From Lachnospiraceae bacterium (lineage in GTDB: Bacteria > Bacillota > Clostridia > Lachnospirales > Lachnospiraceae), in the NCBI GenBank assembly GCA_017936885.1, contig JAGBEO010000013.1, forward strand, positions 186,001 through 250,000: 64,000 nt of DNA, in the 5' to 3' direction. The translations under genes and the position numbers were made by a program. Shown piece after piece: positions 28,104-37,594 of the stretch. The notes under the pieces were generated by a model. That model was given only the letters and a program-made list of their open reading frames with translations. It was not told the DNA's origin and made no database searches. How positions within the stretch are numbered: position 1 is the first letter of the stretch; each line of letters starts with the position of its first letter.

Positions 28104-28964
28104 CTATACGCCAAGCTTTGCCTGCACCTCTTTCGCCTTTGTTATATAATGTGCCTGTTTTTCCTTATCCCCTAATCTCTCACAAACAGCCGCACAGTTT
28201 TCACACAAAATGGCATAGCTCATATTTTCACCGAAATGTTTCTTGACTTCTTCCAATGCCTTCTCGTAATACTCCAGCGCTTTATCAAATTCCTGCATAT
28301 GATAACAGGCTTCCCCTATTCCTGCCAATGCACCGCTGTAGTGGGCATCACTATTTTCACCGCTGTTCTCATATAAAGATAAGGCCCGCTCTAACAACCC
28401 TTTCGCTTTTTCATGCTGGGATACTTTGAAATAAAGCAAAGCCAGATTGGTCAGTGTGGTAGCAGTCTCCATCTCGCCGCCTTCTATTTTCTCTATAATG
28501 GCAAGGGCATTCTCTGCATAGCGGATGGCCTCTTCATTCTCATTCATTTTCTCTAACAGAATACTCATATTATTATAGAGTCCGGCATAGCGGTAATCGT
28601 CCGGTTTTAATAACCCGTCATAAATCTGCACTGCCTGACGGTAATACCTAAGCGCCTGTGCGAAATCACCCGCGGCACGATATGCGGTAGCCGTATTCAA
28701 TAACGTAGTCGCAAAGTGTTCCGAATGATCTAACTGTAATTCCTCCATCAGAAGAAGTACATCCTCTGCCGCTACATACGCCTTTTCAAAAGCGGAAACG
28801 CTTCGGTAAAACCCGATCATCTCATTGCAGATGGAAATATATGCGGCATAATCTTCTTCCTCTTTTGCCTGCTGTAAGGAAGACACAAGAAAAGGATCGA
28901 CTTTGTCAATCTCCTGTCTTGCAAAATAAGAATCCAGTGTTTCGTAAAATTGATCTACGTTCAT
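28104..28964 (-). CDS. Tetratricopeptide repeat protein
   Basis: 286 residues made of about five to six TPR units. Examples are AYRAAGDFAQALRYYRQAV, LYNNMSILLEKMNENEEAIRY, LALLYFKVSQHEKAKGLLER and GEACYHMQEFDKALEYYEKA. No signal peptide. A protein-binding scaffold, probably for the DUF4037 protein encoded next; the partner is inferred from position only. Confidence 0.88.
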   Translation of the reverse strand: MNVDQFYETLDSYFARQEIDKVDPFLVSSLQQAKEEEDYAAYISICNEMIGFYRSVSAFEKAYVAAEDVLLLMEELQLDHSEHFATTLLNTATAYRAAGDFAQALRYYRQAVQIYDGLLKPDDYRYAGLYNNMSILLEKMNENEEAIRYAENALAIIEKIEGGEMETATTLTNLALLYFKVSQHEKAKGLLERALSLYENSGENSDAHYSGALAGIGEACYHMQEFDKALEYYEKALEEVKKHFGENMSYAILCENCAAVCERLGDKEKQAHYITKAKEVQAKLGV

Positions 28965-29008
28965 AATAAAGCCAATCCTTTCTAAAATACCTATTCTATT
29001 ATAAAACT

Positions 29009-30061
29009 CTAATACTGCCCGTTAAAAATCTGGGCAATCGGTGAATCATCCGATAAGATAACAGTCTTATCATCACCGGATATACTTTCTTTTAATGCAT
29101 CCAAAGCACGGACAAAGGAATAGAAATCCGTCTTCTCCGGATCGGAATATGCATCAGACAGGATACGCATGTATTCTGCTTCTCCCTCAGCAATCGTTGC
29201 TTCCGCCTTGGCCTGCGCATCGGAAAGCATAATGGAAACCTCTTTATCTGTGGTATTCTCAATCATCTTAGCCTCGGATTTGCCTTCTGCGGTATACTGG
29301 GCTGCAATATTCTCGCGCTCGGAAATCATCCGGGTATAAACAGCCTGCTTATTATCATCCGGAAGATCCAACTTCTTTACTTCCACCGTTACGATCTCAA
29401 TACCATACTGATCCTCCACATGGTTGATCTGCTCCATAATTTCTTCTGTCAAAGACTTGATCTCAATCACTTCCTCCGTATCAGAGGACAGATCCATGTC
29501 ATTATTTGTGACCTCTGTCTCTGTTTCATCAACCGTAATTGTCATCTTACCATCACGGCTGCGGATTACTTCATCCTGTTTCATATTGGAGATCGTATTT
29601 TTCATTGCATTGTAGACAATCGCATCAATACGCCCCTCGGCATTGCTTACTGAACAGCTTAATGTCTGGGCAAATTTAAGCGGATCTGTCACATGCCATA
29701 ATACGTAGCTGTCCACGATCATGGTTTTCTTGTCCGAAGTAATGACATCGGAAGCAGCAATATCATACAATAATAATTCCTTAGGAATGGTATCGACCGA
29801 TTCAACAAACGGTATTTTAAAGCTAAGTCCCGCATCAGTTACCACCCTTTGTACCCGTCCAAACTGCCGGATGAGTTTGAACTGATTCTGTCTGGTTACC
29901 ACCTTGCTGTTGGACAGAATAATCGCTGCAAGAATCACCACAACAACTGCTATCGTGCCGGTTTTGGAAGATTTTTTCTTATCCTTCTTATCCTTTTTCT
30001 TCGTCCCATCGGAGTTAAAACGTTCAAACTCCGCGCCTGTATTCTGATTAAAGTCTGCCAT
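29009..30061 (-). CDS. hflC: SPFH/Band 7 protein HflC
   Basis: 350 residues. A Lys-rich cytoplasmic start, a membrane anchor at about 34-50, then a Band 7 domain beginning VTRQNQFKLIRQFGRVQRV, followed by an Ala/Glu-rich coil (MLSDAQAKAEATIAEGEAEY) typical of HflC. In other bacteria HflKC forms a large membrane vault around FtsH; no ftsH is nearby. It carries an acidic insert near residues 170-215 (NNDMDLSSDTEEVIE). Three bases downstream of hflK. Confidence 0.9.
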   Translation of the reverse strand: MADFNQNTGAEFERFNSDGTKKKDKKDKKKSSKTGTIAVVVVILAAIILSNSKVVTRQNQFKLIRQFGRVQRVVTDAGLSFKIPFVESVDTIPKELLLYDIAASDVITSDKKTMIVDSYVLWHVTDPLKFAQTLSCSVSNAEGRIDAIVYNAMKNTISNMKQDEVIRSRDGKMTITVDETETEVTNNDMDLSSDTEEVIEIKSLTEEIMEQINHVEDQYGIEIVTVEVKKLDLPDDNKQAVYTRMISERENIAAQYTAEGKSEAKMIENTTDKEVSIMLSDAQAKAEATIAEGEAEYMRILSDAYSDPEKTDFYSFVRALDALKESISGDDKTVILSDDSPIAQIFNGQY

Positions 30062-30064
30062 CGT

Positions 30065-31066
30065 TTATTCCTCCTCTTCTGCACTGTCTGCGTTATTTTC
30101 GGAACTATTGCCAGTTGTGCTCTCTTCTTTGACAAAACTGTCAAGCGGAAGAACCGTACTGGTATTGCCGTCTTTACTCTGGATTACAACTTTGACATTC
30201 GGCAGGATGTCTTCCATTGCCTCATAGAACATACGCTTCTTCGTTACTTCCGGATATTTTACATATTCCTGATACATGGAGTTAAAACGTGCCACCTGAC
30301 CGTTAGCTTCATTGATTCTCTCCTGTTTCTGAGCTTCCGCATCCTGTAAAATTTTGTCTGATTCGGCTTCCGCATTCGGGATTTGCTCATTCCGGTATTT
30401 ATTCGCATTGTTAAGAGCAGTTTCTTTACCCTGCTTGGCGGTTTCTACCTGTTTAAAGGCATTCTCAACTTCTACGGTGGGCGGTGTGGCATCCTGAATC
30501 GTAATATTAACCAATTGAATACCGATATCATATTCTTCCAGTTTGTCCAGAATCATCTGCTTGATATTCGACTGAATCTCATTTTTGCCTGTTGTCAATA
30601 CGCTGTCTACACTGTAGGAGCCGATCGTTGTTCTGATACAGTTTTGAGCGATATTTCTTAAAATAGACTCCGGATTCTCTGACGCATACAACGCTTTGAC
30701 CGGATCAGTCACCCTGTATTCTGCATAGAAATCCACGAAGATAAAATTGTAATCAGACGTAATCATTAAGGCATCCGCCTCTTCTCCGTCCGCATGATAA
30801 CCGATATTAAATCCCTGAATCGTAGTGTTAACCTTTGTTACACTCTGAATAAACGGGACCTTAAAATGAAGTCCCGGCGTGGTCACCGCTTTGGGCGAAC
30901 CAAAGGTACATACAACTGCCTGCTCTTCCTCTTTAATGGAATAGTAAGAATTACTTACAAGAATAAACAGGAGTATTACAGCGATCACAATTTTAACCGT
31001 AAACATACCTTTTCCGTTTGTAATCTTACTTATCGTTTCGTTTTTATTCTTTTTTGCGCCAAACAT
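30065..31066 (-). CDS. hflK: SPFH/Band 7 protein HflK
   Basis: 333 residues. One membrane anchor at about 21-42, then the Band 7 domain (EEEQAVVCTFGSPKAVTTPGLHF), the HflK-type IGIQLVNITIQDATPP motif and a long coil (TALNNANKYRNEQIPNAEAE). The acidic tail ends NSAEEEE-like. First gene of hflKC. Upstream there is an AT-rich gap of about 150 bases holding only a possible -10 (TATAAT at 31150-31155, minus strand). Confidence 0.9.
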   Translation of the reverse strand: MFGAKKNKNETISKITNGKGMFTVKIVIAVILLFILVSNSYYSIKEEEQAVVCTFGSPKAVTTPGLHFKVPFIQSVTKVNTTIQGFNIGYHADGEEADALMITSDYNFIFVDFYAEYRVTDPVKALYASENPESILRNIAQNCIRTTIGSYSVDSVLTTGKNEIQSNIKQMILDKLEEYDIGIQLVNITIQDATPPTVEVENAFKQVETAKQGKETALNNANKYRNEQIPNAEAESDKILQDAEAQKQERINEANGQVARFNSMYQEYVKYPEVTKKRMFYEAMEDILPNVKVVIQSKDGNTSTVLPLDSFVKEESTTGNSSENNADSAEEEE

Positions 31067-31216
31067 ATTACTCCTCCGTTTCTCTTACAGCAGCACAAAA
31101 TAATCATCAATATATTTATTAGATAAATCACATATATAAAACAATTCTGATTATATAACATATTAAAAGGAAATACTAATTAAAATTTACTAAACTCCCT
31201 CATATGGGCAAAATAT

Positions 31217-31265
31217 AAAAAATCAGAATATTTCACATTTGTCAATGAAAAACATTCTGATTTTT
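31217..31265 (-). terminator. trpS terminator
   Basis: A 12-bp stem, AAAAATCAGAAT ending 31229 with ATTCTGATTTTT from 31254, and a 24-base loop. On the minus strand it is followed by TTTATATTTT. It lies about 73 bases beyond the trpS stop. Confidence 0.8.
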
Positions 31266-31338
31266 AAATTCACATAGCCATAAACTTAATGACATTGACT
31301 GTCAAGCCCGCTTTTTATATGAAACGCCGTTTTCACTT

Positions 31339-32343
31339 TTATCGAATCCTCTCGGGAAAACCGACTTTCTTCTGCACCTTGCGAAGCGTCTTTAAAGCAT
31401 AATAGTTTGCTTTCTCACCGTTTTCCTTGATTATCTTATCAATGTAATCCTTATTCTTACTCAAATCTTCATAGCGTTCCTGCAACGGTTTCAGGACACC
31501 GACAACCGCTTCCCCCACTGCCAGCTTGAAGTCGCCGTAGCCTTTGCCTTCAAATTCTTTCTCTGTCTCTGCGGGTGTCTTACCGGTACATGCGCAGTAA
31601 ATGTCAATCAGATTCATAATACCCGGCTGATTCTCTGTATAACGGACACAAGCCTCGGAATCGGTAACCGCACGTTTAAACTTACGGATAATGGTATCCG
31701 GGTCATCCATCAGATAAATGCTGGCATTCGGATTCTCGTCAGATTTGGACATTTTCTTAGACGGGTCCTGTAAGCTCATGATCTTAGCGCCGGACTTGCC
31801 GATATAAGGCTCCGGAATGGTAAATACGTCACCATAGATTCCGTTGAAACGCTGTGCAATATCTCTTGTGATTTCTAAGTGCTGTAATTGGTCTTTACCG
31901 ACAGGGACAACGTCCGACTGGTATAACAGAATATCTGCAGCCATCAGTACCGGATAAGTAAAGAGTCCCGCATTGATATTATCTGCATGCTTGGCAGCCT
32001 TATCCTTAAACTGTGTCATACGGTTTAACTCACCCATATACGTGAAACAATTCAGAATCCAGGATAACTCAGCATGTCCGGACACATGGGACTGATAATA
32101 CAGACAATTCTTCTCCGGGTCAAGACCTGCCGCAATATATAAAGTAAGCAGATTTCTGGCACGCTTACGAAGCTCGGAAGGGTCTTGTCTGACCGTAATA
32201 GAATGTAAATCTACCACAGAGTAAAAACACTGGTATTCATCACACAGGGTAACCCAGTTCTTTAGGGCACCCAGATAATTACCAAGCGTCAGATTACCGG
32301 TCGCCTGCATACCACTGAACAAAACTTTCTTTCCATCTATCAT
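31339..32343 (-). CDS. trpS: Tryptophan--tRNA ligase
   Basis: Class I aminoacyl-tRNA synthetase. 334 residues from the ATG at 32343, which has GGAGG eight bases before it; a longer frame reaching 32397 is not needed and exceeds the usual family length. The HIGH equivalent is TGNLTLGNYLGA, the signature KKMSKSDENPNA is the KMSKS loop, and GKDQLQHLE binds tryptophan-AMP. No T-box-like leader is visible in the short upstream gap. Confidence 0.96.
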   Translation of the reverse strand: MIDGKKVLFSGMQATGNLTLGNYLGALKNWVTLCDEYQCFYSVVDLHSITVRQDPSELRKRARNLLTLYIAAGLDPEKNCLYYQSHVSGHAELSWILNCFTYMGELNRMTQFKDKAAKHADNINAGLFTYPVLMAADILLYQSDVVPVGKDQLQHLEITRDIAQRFNGIYGDVFTIPEPYIGKSGAKIMSLQDPSKKMSKSDENPNASIYLMDDPDTIIRKFKRAVTDSEACVRYTENQPGIMNLIDIYCACTGKTPAETEKEFEGKGYGDFKLAVGEAVVGVLKPLQERYEDLSKNKDYIDKIIKENGEKANYYALKTLRKVQKKVGFPERIR

Positions 32344-32404
32344 AATATCTGCCTCCAAACATATGTAATATATCAGCCTTAAGTGTATCATTCTCATACG
32401 AAAA

Positions 32405-32425
32405 GCGCAAGCATAAAACTTGCGC
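32405..32425 (-). terminator. Terminator of the Cys-rich gene
   Basis: GCGCAAG (32405-32411) pairs with CTTGCGC (32419-32425), 7-base loop. The minus strand continues TTTTC. It separates the 32446-32658 gene from trpS. Confidence 0.8.
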
Positions 32426-32445
32426 CTTTCCTCTCATCCATGTAT

Positions 32446-32658
32446 CTACTGTTCTTCGCATCCACAGGTAGATCCGCCGAATGGTCTGCTCTCAAACCGG
32501 GGCTCGAATCGGGAATCATTGCATGAGCAGGAATCTTTATCAGACTCTCTCGGACAGCGTGGCTCCACCTTTTCACAGCCGCAGTCATTATCATTGTGAC
32601 AGCCGAACCCATTCTGATTGCAGAACAATAACAGCAATAAAATAATACAACAGTTCAT
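32446..32658 (-). CDS. Small cysteine-rich protein, 70 residues
   Basis: Starts MNCCIILLLLLFCNQNG, a short Leu-rich hydrophobic stretch, then a hydrophilic region with ten or more cysteines in pairs (GCHNDNDCGCE, CSCNDS, STCGCEEQ). The start at 32656-32658 has AGGAG before it; the frame is open further upstream to 32715 but without a comparable RBS. The Leu-rich start could be a signal or anchor. Not recognised; small Cys-rich proteins of this kind occur in spore-forming Clostridia, so a spore-coat or surface role is only a guess. Confidence 0.65.
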   Translation of the reverse strand: MNCCIILLLLLFCNQNGFGCHNDNDCGCEKVEPRCPRESDKDSCSCNDSRFEPRFESRPFGGSTCGCEEQ

Positions 32659-32716
32659 AGTTTCATCTCCTTTTTTCTCATACGATATACTATGCAAAAA
32701 AGGAAATGCGGTCACT

Positions 32717-33262
32717 CTATCTAATCCTGTTTTTCAGAATTCTTACCCTTATATACCGAAAGGTTTTCTCTTCTCCCTGCTCTGCTAACATATGAAGTAA
32801 AAACTCCAAAAGTTGTTTGGTCTTGGGGTGAAGAAACGGCGGGGTCTTGCCCGATTCATAGTAAGCCAGAGGATCTTTATCCGTATAGGCATCCTTGTGA
32901 TACACTTTACATGCCGCAATACGATCCATAAACATCTCTACAATATAGCGTTTGGGCATAGGTGCCGGCGCCATACCGCCCGGAATGTCTTTGTTGCTGT
33001 AATCAATCCAATACTCATAATGATGTTTATTGCGTCCTTTGTGATGAAGCCATGCAGAGGAATAACCGACATCCTCGCGTTCTGCATTATTGGGGCTGCG
33101 GTCTCCCTGCCAGTATTTGGCACCTACACTGAATTCTGTAGGACTGTATTTCGATAAATCATGCAGCAGTCCCTGTTTATAAAGTCCGACTTTAAAACAC
33201 CCTTCCATGACTAATACTTTGTGGTAGGTAATGGTTTTAAAATGTTCCCATGCTTTGCTCAT
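32717..33262 (-). CDS. DUF5662 family protein
   Basis: 181 residues. Family features seen: AWEHFKTITYHKVLVMEGC, LLHDLSKYSPTEF with an HD pair, WLHHKGRNKHHYEYW with several His, and MDRIAACKVYHKDAY. The His/Asp pattern suggests a metal-binding helical protein of the HD type, but activity is not known. The start overlaps the end of the GH13 gene by 4 bases, so they are coupled. Confidence 0.82.
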   Translation of the reverse strand: MSKAWEHFKTITYHKVLVMEGCFKVGLYKQGLLHDLSKYSPTEFSVGAKYWQGDRSPNNAEREDVGYSSAWLHHKGRNKHHYEYWIDYSNKDIPGGMAPAPMPKRYIVEMFMDRIAACKVYHKDAYTDKDPLAYYESGKTPPFLHPKTKQLLEFLLHMLAEQGEEKTFRYIRVRILKNRIR

Positions 33263-35220
33263 ACGCTCATACTTCCTTTAGTTACAGATTTTCTTTTATT
33301 CTTAACAGTTTCCTGTACCGGACAATCCCTGAGGGTATAAATTTCGATCGTTCTGGGGGCAACCCTGATTTCCTGCGAATATTCTTCCGTGACGGGACAA
33401 ACATCATGCTGCGGAAATGTAGAAGATACCATTGTCCAGATTTTGCCTTTCGGAGGCTGCGGAAGTCCCAGTACATGAGTTTCCCAATGCATATTAATGC
33501 CAATATAAAACAGAGTATCGTCTTTTTCTTCCCCTTTTTGTCCATAATAACCGCAATACAGGATTCCCATGCTTCTGCTGGCAGGACCGGTATCCGGTCT
33601 CCACGCCTCTCTTCCATGATAAGAAATATCCGGATATCCGCAGGATAAGTAATCCATACCTTTCAGCGGTGCCGGATTGTGCAGAATCGGATGTTCTTTC
33701 CTAAGCTGAATCAACATCTTGGTATAATTCAGCAATTCCTTTCCACTTTCCATCTGATTCCACTTAACCCAGGTTACTGCGTTATCCTGACAATAAGGAT
33801 TGTTGTTGCCCTCCTGCGTATTACCAAATTCGTCCCCGCTGTAAAGAAGCGGTGTTCCCTGTGATAAAAACAGCATTGTCATGGCATTTTTCATTTGCCT
33901 TGTCCGTAATTCCAGAATGCTTTTTTTACGGCTTCGTCCTTCCATGCCACAATTCCAACTGCAATTATAATCATTACCGTCCTGATTATCCTCGCCGTTT
34001 AGCTCGTTATGCTTACGGTCATAGCTTACCAGATCAGCCAGTCTGAAACCGTCCCATTTCGCTATATAATTCACAATACCTGCTTCAGAACTATTATTTC
34101 GAAGGTGAAGCAGGAAGGCATTAATCATATTGTCATCGCCCTTTAGGAATCTACGCATATCATAGAGAAATCCGTCGTTCATCCGTCCGAAATGACGGTA
34201 GTTTAGCTTATTTGCATCCCACTTAGGCTGATATTGCTGCTCCGTAAGAATCTTCGTCTCTGCAAGAAGAGGCTCCTGCATCAGCAGATCAATCGGAAGG
34301 TTGACTCCCATCACATGAAAACCGTCTATATGATATTCCAATACCCAGTGTTTCATAATTTCTACAATTTCCAGGGGTGAAACATCAGTAGGAAAATAAA
34401 ACTGCATCAGCACTTCTATGCCATTTTGATGCAATGTTTTAACCATATCTTTATATTCCGTTACAGCATCTTTGCTGTAAGCATATCTGCTTTTCGGGAT
34501 GTAATACAACCCCTTTTGATATCCCCAGTAATTGATCTTATACGACTTCTCTTTCGGCACGTTATCTTCCTGTGCGGATATCTCCTGCATATAGGAAACG
34601 GCTGCCTGTTCCATGGACATTGGCTGGGCAGTATTCTCCTGGAGCAACAGTTCATCAAATTCATAAGCGGGCATAAGAAGCAGCGAAGTGATTCCCAGTT
34701 CCTGCAGATAAGGAATCTTCTCTACGATACCCGCATAGGTTCCTTTGTATTTTACATTGGAAGACCGATGCCTGGTAAAGCCTCTAACATGCAGGGAATA
34801 AAGGATCATATCTTCATAGGGTATTCGGAGCGGACGATCATTCTCCCATACATAAGCAGAATCCAACACCTTACATCTGGGCAGATTTTTCCTAACTTCA
34901 CCGTACCGATAAGGATTATCTATCTTTCTGCAATAGGGGTCCTGAAAGATGTGCTCTCCCTGATAGAACAGATAACTGCACTCCCTATCCTGATAATCCC
35001 TCAGAAGCATGGAATAAACAGAACCAGTTCTGTTCTCTTCCGGAAAGGGAATCCTGATTCCGTCTTTGTGCTTTCTATCATAAAGCAGCACGCCTGTTTC
35101 CTGATAAATGCCGCTTCTGTCTGTCTGATCAAACACGGCAGAAATATGCATGCCTTCCGGTTGGAAGCACACTCCTAACGGATATACCTGTGTTTTCTCT
35201 ATTTTAAATGCTTTTTGCAT
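33259..35220 (-). CDS. GH13 glycogen-debranching-like protein with substituted catalytic residues
   Basis: 653 residues, laid out like pullulanase/isoamylase: an N-terminal beta domain (residues 1-110), the start of a barrel (LHVRGFTRHRSS), and the conserved block with LADLVSYDRKHNELNGEDNQDG and SWNCGMEG. In region II the family reads D-G-F-R-x-D, but here it is D299-G-F-H302-V-M304, so both the Arg and the Asp nucleophile are missing. The usual HDG of region IV is W389-D390-G. A Glu (E321) stands where the acid/base may be. It may be a non-catalytic carbohydrate-binding relative. Coupled to the DUF5662 gene. Confidence 0.8.
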   Translation of the reverse strand: MQKAFKIEKTQVYPLGVCFQPEGMHISAVFDQTDRSGIYQETGVLLYDRKHKDGIRIPFPEENRTGSVYSMLLRDYQDRECSYLFYQGEHIFQDPYCRKIDNPYRYGEVRKNLPRCKVLDSAYVWENDRPLRIPYEDMILYSLHVRGFTRHRSSNVKYKGTYAGIVEKIPYLQELGITSLLLMPAYEFDELLLQENTAQPMSMEQAAVSYMQEISAQEDNVPKEKSYKINYWGYQKGLYYIPKSRYAYSKDAVTEYKDMVKTLHQNGIEVLMQFYFPTDVSPLEIVEIMKHWVLEYHIDGFHVMGVNLPIDLLMQEPLLAETKILTEQQYQPKWDANKLNYRHFGRMNDGFLYDMRRFLKGDDNMINAFLLHLRNNSSEAGIVNYIAKWDGFRLADLVSYDRKHNELNGEDNQDGNDYNCSWNCGMEGRSRKKSILELRTRQMKNAMTMLFLSQGTPLLYSGDEFGNTQEGNNNPYCQDNAVTWVKWNQMESGKELLNYTKMLIQLRKEHPILHNPAPLKGMDYLSCGYPDISYHGREAWRPDTGPASRSMGILYCGYYGQKGEEKDDTLFYIGINMHWETHVLGLPQPPKGKIWTMVSSTFPQHDVCPVTEEYSQEIRVAPRTIEIYTLRDCPVQETVKNKRKSVTKGSMSV

Positions 35221-35321
35221 GAAAACCTCCGCTGATTCAAGTCTTATTATCTGGCAATATAATTATTTTACCATAGAAACAACCTTTTCTGTATAAAAAT
35301 TTATTTATTGATTGAATATCA

Positions 35322-35350
35322 GCTTTAACTTCTGTAAAATATAACTATTC
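35322..35350 (+). promoter_or_regulatory. Promoter of the DUF1292 gene
   Basis: TTGAAT at 35322-35327 and TAAAAT at 35345-35350 with a 17-base spacer, 23 bases before the start codon at 35373. AAGGAGG lies in between. Confidence 0.65.
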
Positions 35351-35372
35351 CAGCACAGAAGGAGGAATTATT

Positions 35373-35714
35373 ATGGGTAAAAACAATACAGATAACGGTT
35401 ATGATGCAGAAGAAATGACAGTAGAATTGGAATTGGATGACGGTACTTGTGTCGATTGTGCTATTGTTACCATACTGACCGTATCCGGTCAGGACTATAT
35501 CGTACTACTGCCGCTTGATGAAAACGGGGAAAATTCCGATGGCGAAGTCTGGTTTTACCGTTACAGCGAGAATCCCGATGATCCCAATGAGGAACCGGAA
35601 TTAGGATATATTGACGATGATGAGGAATATGAGGCTGTAGCAGACGCTTTCGATGAATATTTAGACGCTTCCGAATTCGATGAATTGGTCGATGATCAGG
35701 ATTCGGAAAAATAA
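35373..35714 (+). CDS. DUF1292 family acidic protein
   Basis: 113 residues, very acidic. DUF1292 pattern: VELELDDGTCVDCAIVTIL, DYIVLLPLDENG, GEVWFYRY, ending in a Glu/Asp-rich helix (EAVADAFDEYLD). AAGGAGG RBS. Small soluble protein of unknown role, common in Firmicutes. Its last 19 bases overlap the end of the convergent helicase gene. Confidence 0.88.
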   Translation: MGKNNTDNGYDAEEMTVELELDDGTCVDCAIVTILTVSGQDYIVLLPLDENGENSDGEVWFYRYSENPDDPNEEPELGYIDDDEEYEAVADAFDEYLDASEFDELVDDQDSEK

Positions 35715-37594
35715 TCAGATCTTTCATGTCCTGCTTCCGGCTTTGGCGGGAATCGGGCAGCAATTGCTTGTAAGAACCGGGAAGGTGCATCTTTCCCGGT
35801 TTTTCCTTTTGCCGCACTGATATACAGATTGTTCTTTGCCCTTGTCGTAGCCACATAGAACATACGCCGTTCTTCTTCCAGATCGGCTTCTGTTACAGCT
35901 TTCTTAGAGGGAATTTTGCCCTCCGTACATCCGGGCAGATATACGCTGTCATATTCCAGACCTTTGGAGGCATGCATGGTAAGCAGCTCAATGCCTTTCT
36001 TAGCATCAGCAGAGGCACCTTGAGCAGCATCTTTTTGCCGGCTTAACATTTTTTCATATTCACTGATGTAGTGTTCCACCTCTTCATAAGAAGCAAACTG
36101 TCGTACAAATTCCTGAAATTCATCCGCAATCTGCAGCAATTCCTTAGATTGTACAATACCGTACTTATCTGTCAGATAAGAATCATATCCTATAACATTT
36201 CTGATATAACGGACTGCCAGATATGGTTTCTTACCGCGGATACACTCTAATCCTCTGAAAAGTGTATCTATCGCATCTTGTATCGCAGGTGTATCACGAT
36301 AATAATGCTTCCATAGCTGCTCCGTAATATCTTCCGTGGTCAGGCTTTCTCTCCTGATATAGCGTACCGGCCGGTTCATAATGCCAAGAAACAGGCTGCG
36401 CCGTCTGCTTCCGGCTGCCAGTTCCATATAAGCTAACAGATCTTTTATGATAAAGTGTGAAAATCTGCTCTTTGGTACATCTTTTAATTGATACGGAATT
36501 TTGTTCTGTTCTAAGACCTGTGCCCATAAGGCACACTCATAATTTGTTCTGCAAATAATGGCCGACTGTTGCAGTGTTTTATCTTTTAACTGCGCATTTA
36601 GCCTGTCAATCAAATCGGCCTGTTCTTCTTCCTGCGTATCAAAAATGTGACAGCAGACGCCCTCGCCATCCGCATGGCTGGCTTCTATTTCTTTCTCAAA
36701 CCGCTCTTTATTTTCTGACACAACAGCTAAAGATGCTTCCACAATCTGTCTGTGACAACGGTAATTAACATTGAGAAGAATCTGCACAGCTTCCGGGTAA
36801 TCCTTTAAAAACTGCTGCATATTTGCCGGGCTTGCTCCGCGAAACCGGTAAATGGACTGGTCATCATCTCCTACAATAAATATATTGTTATCCGGTGCCG
36901 CTAACAAGCGCATAATACGATATTGTCCCGGTGCAATATCCTGAAATTCATCAATCAGAATGTAATGAAATTGAGATTGCCACTTTTTAAGCAACTTTGG
37001 GTTTTGCACTAATAAGGCTTCGCAGTGGATCATGATGTCGTCGAAATCCATTTGTTTGAATTCGGTCAGATACTTTTGATATTCAGAAATCAGGAACAGC
37101 AAATCCTCTTCCGTCATCTCCGCGAGAGGAAGTTCTGCTGACGAAAATCGGACAGGCATATTTTTAACGGCACTGATCACCTTTATAAGCTTATCATAAT
37201 CCTCCTCTTTGACATAGGCAAAGCGTTTCTGCATCCGTACGATGTTTCTAATCAGTTTTCTTTTCTCGAATTCTGTAATAATGGTATAGCCGCGATATTG
37301 CGCTGACTGTTTCAGAATATGATAGAATACGGCATGAAAAGTGCCGAACCACACAGGCGGTTTCAAAGGTTCCATAAGGTGGAAAAAGCGTTCCTGCATT
37401 TCGAGAGCAGCCGCTTTGGTAAAAGTGATCACAAGAATATGGGCGGGATCAACGCCATGATGTGTAATGAGATGTTGAATACGATGAACGGTAACATAGG
37501 TTTTACCACTGCCGGGACCGGCTAAGATCATTGCCGGCCCGGCAGTGTGCCAAATTGCTTTCTTTTGATTGGGATTGCTTGTCCGATCAGGCAT
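35696..37594 (-). CDS. UvrD/Rep-like ATP-dependent DNA helicase
   Basis: Superfamily 1A 3'-5' helicase. 632 residues. Walker [15 protein letters not shown], motif [12 protein letters not shown], motif [17 protein letters not shown], motif [20 protein letters not shown] and motif [16 protein letters not shown]. It is shorter than PcrA/UvrD and lacks a long C-terminal tail, so it may be a distinct paralogue rather than the main PcrA. Its start overlaps the gltX stop by 8 bases. Confidence 0.92.
   Translation of the reverse strand: MPDRTSNPNQKKAIWHTAGPAMILAGPGSGKTYVTVHRIQHLITHHGVDPAHILVITFTKAAALEMQERFFHLMEPLKPPVWFGTFHAVFYHILKQSAQYRGYTIITEFEKRKLIRNIVRMQKRFAYVKEEDYDKLIKVISAVKNMPVRFSSAELPLAEMTEEDLLFLISEYQKYLTEFKQMDFDDIMIHCEALLVQNPKLLKKWQSQFHYILIDEFQDIAPGQYRIMRLLAAPDNNIFIVGDDDQSIYRFRGASPANMQQFLKDYPEAVQILLNVNYRCHRQIVEASLAVVSENKERFEKEIEASHADGEGVCCHIFDTQEEEQADLIDRLNAQLKDKTLQQSAIICRTNYECALWAQVLEQNKIPYQLKDVPKSRFSHFIIKDLLAYMELAAGSRRRSLFLGIMNRPVRYIRRESLTTEDITEQLWKHYYRDTPAIQDAIDTLFRGLECIRGKKPYLAVRYIRNVIGYDSYLTDKYGIVQSKELLQIADEFQEFVRQFASYEEVEHYISEYEKMLSRQKDAAQGASADAKKGIELLTMHASKGLEYDSVYLPGCTEGKIPSKKAVTEADLEEERRMFYVATTRAKNNLYISAAKGKTGKDAPSRFLQAIAARFPPKPEAGHERSDYFSES

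Noticed and set aside
32344-32445. Possible T-box leader for trpS
   Set aside because: The gap is about 100 bases and its only strong hairpin is the terminator of the Cys-rich gene; no T-box or specifier-loop sequence is seen.
34426-35178. 250-codon plus-strand frame opposite the GH13 gene
   Set aside because: No motif or RBS; the minus-strand frame carries recognisable GH13 blocks throughout.
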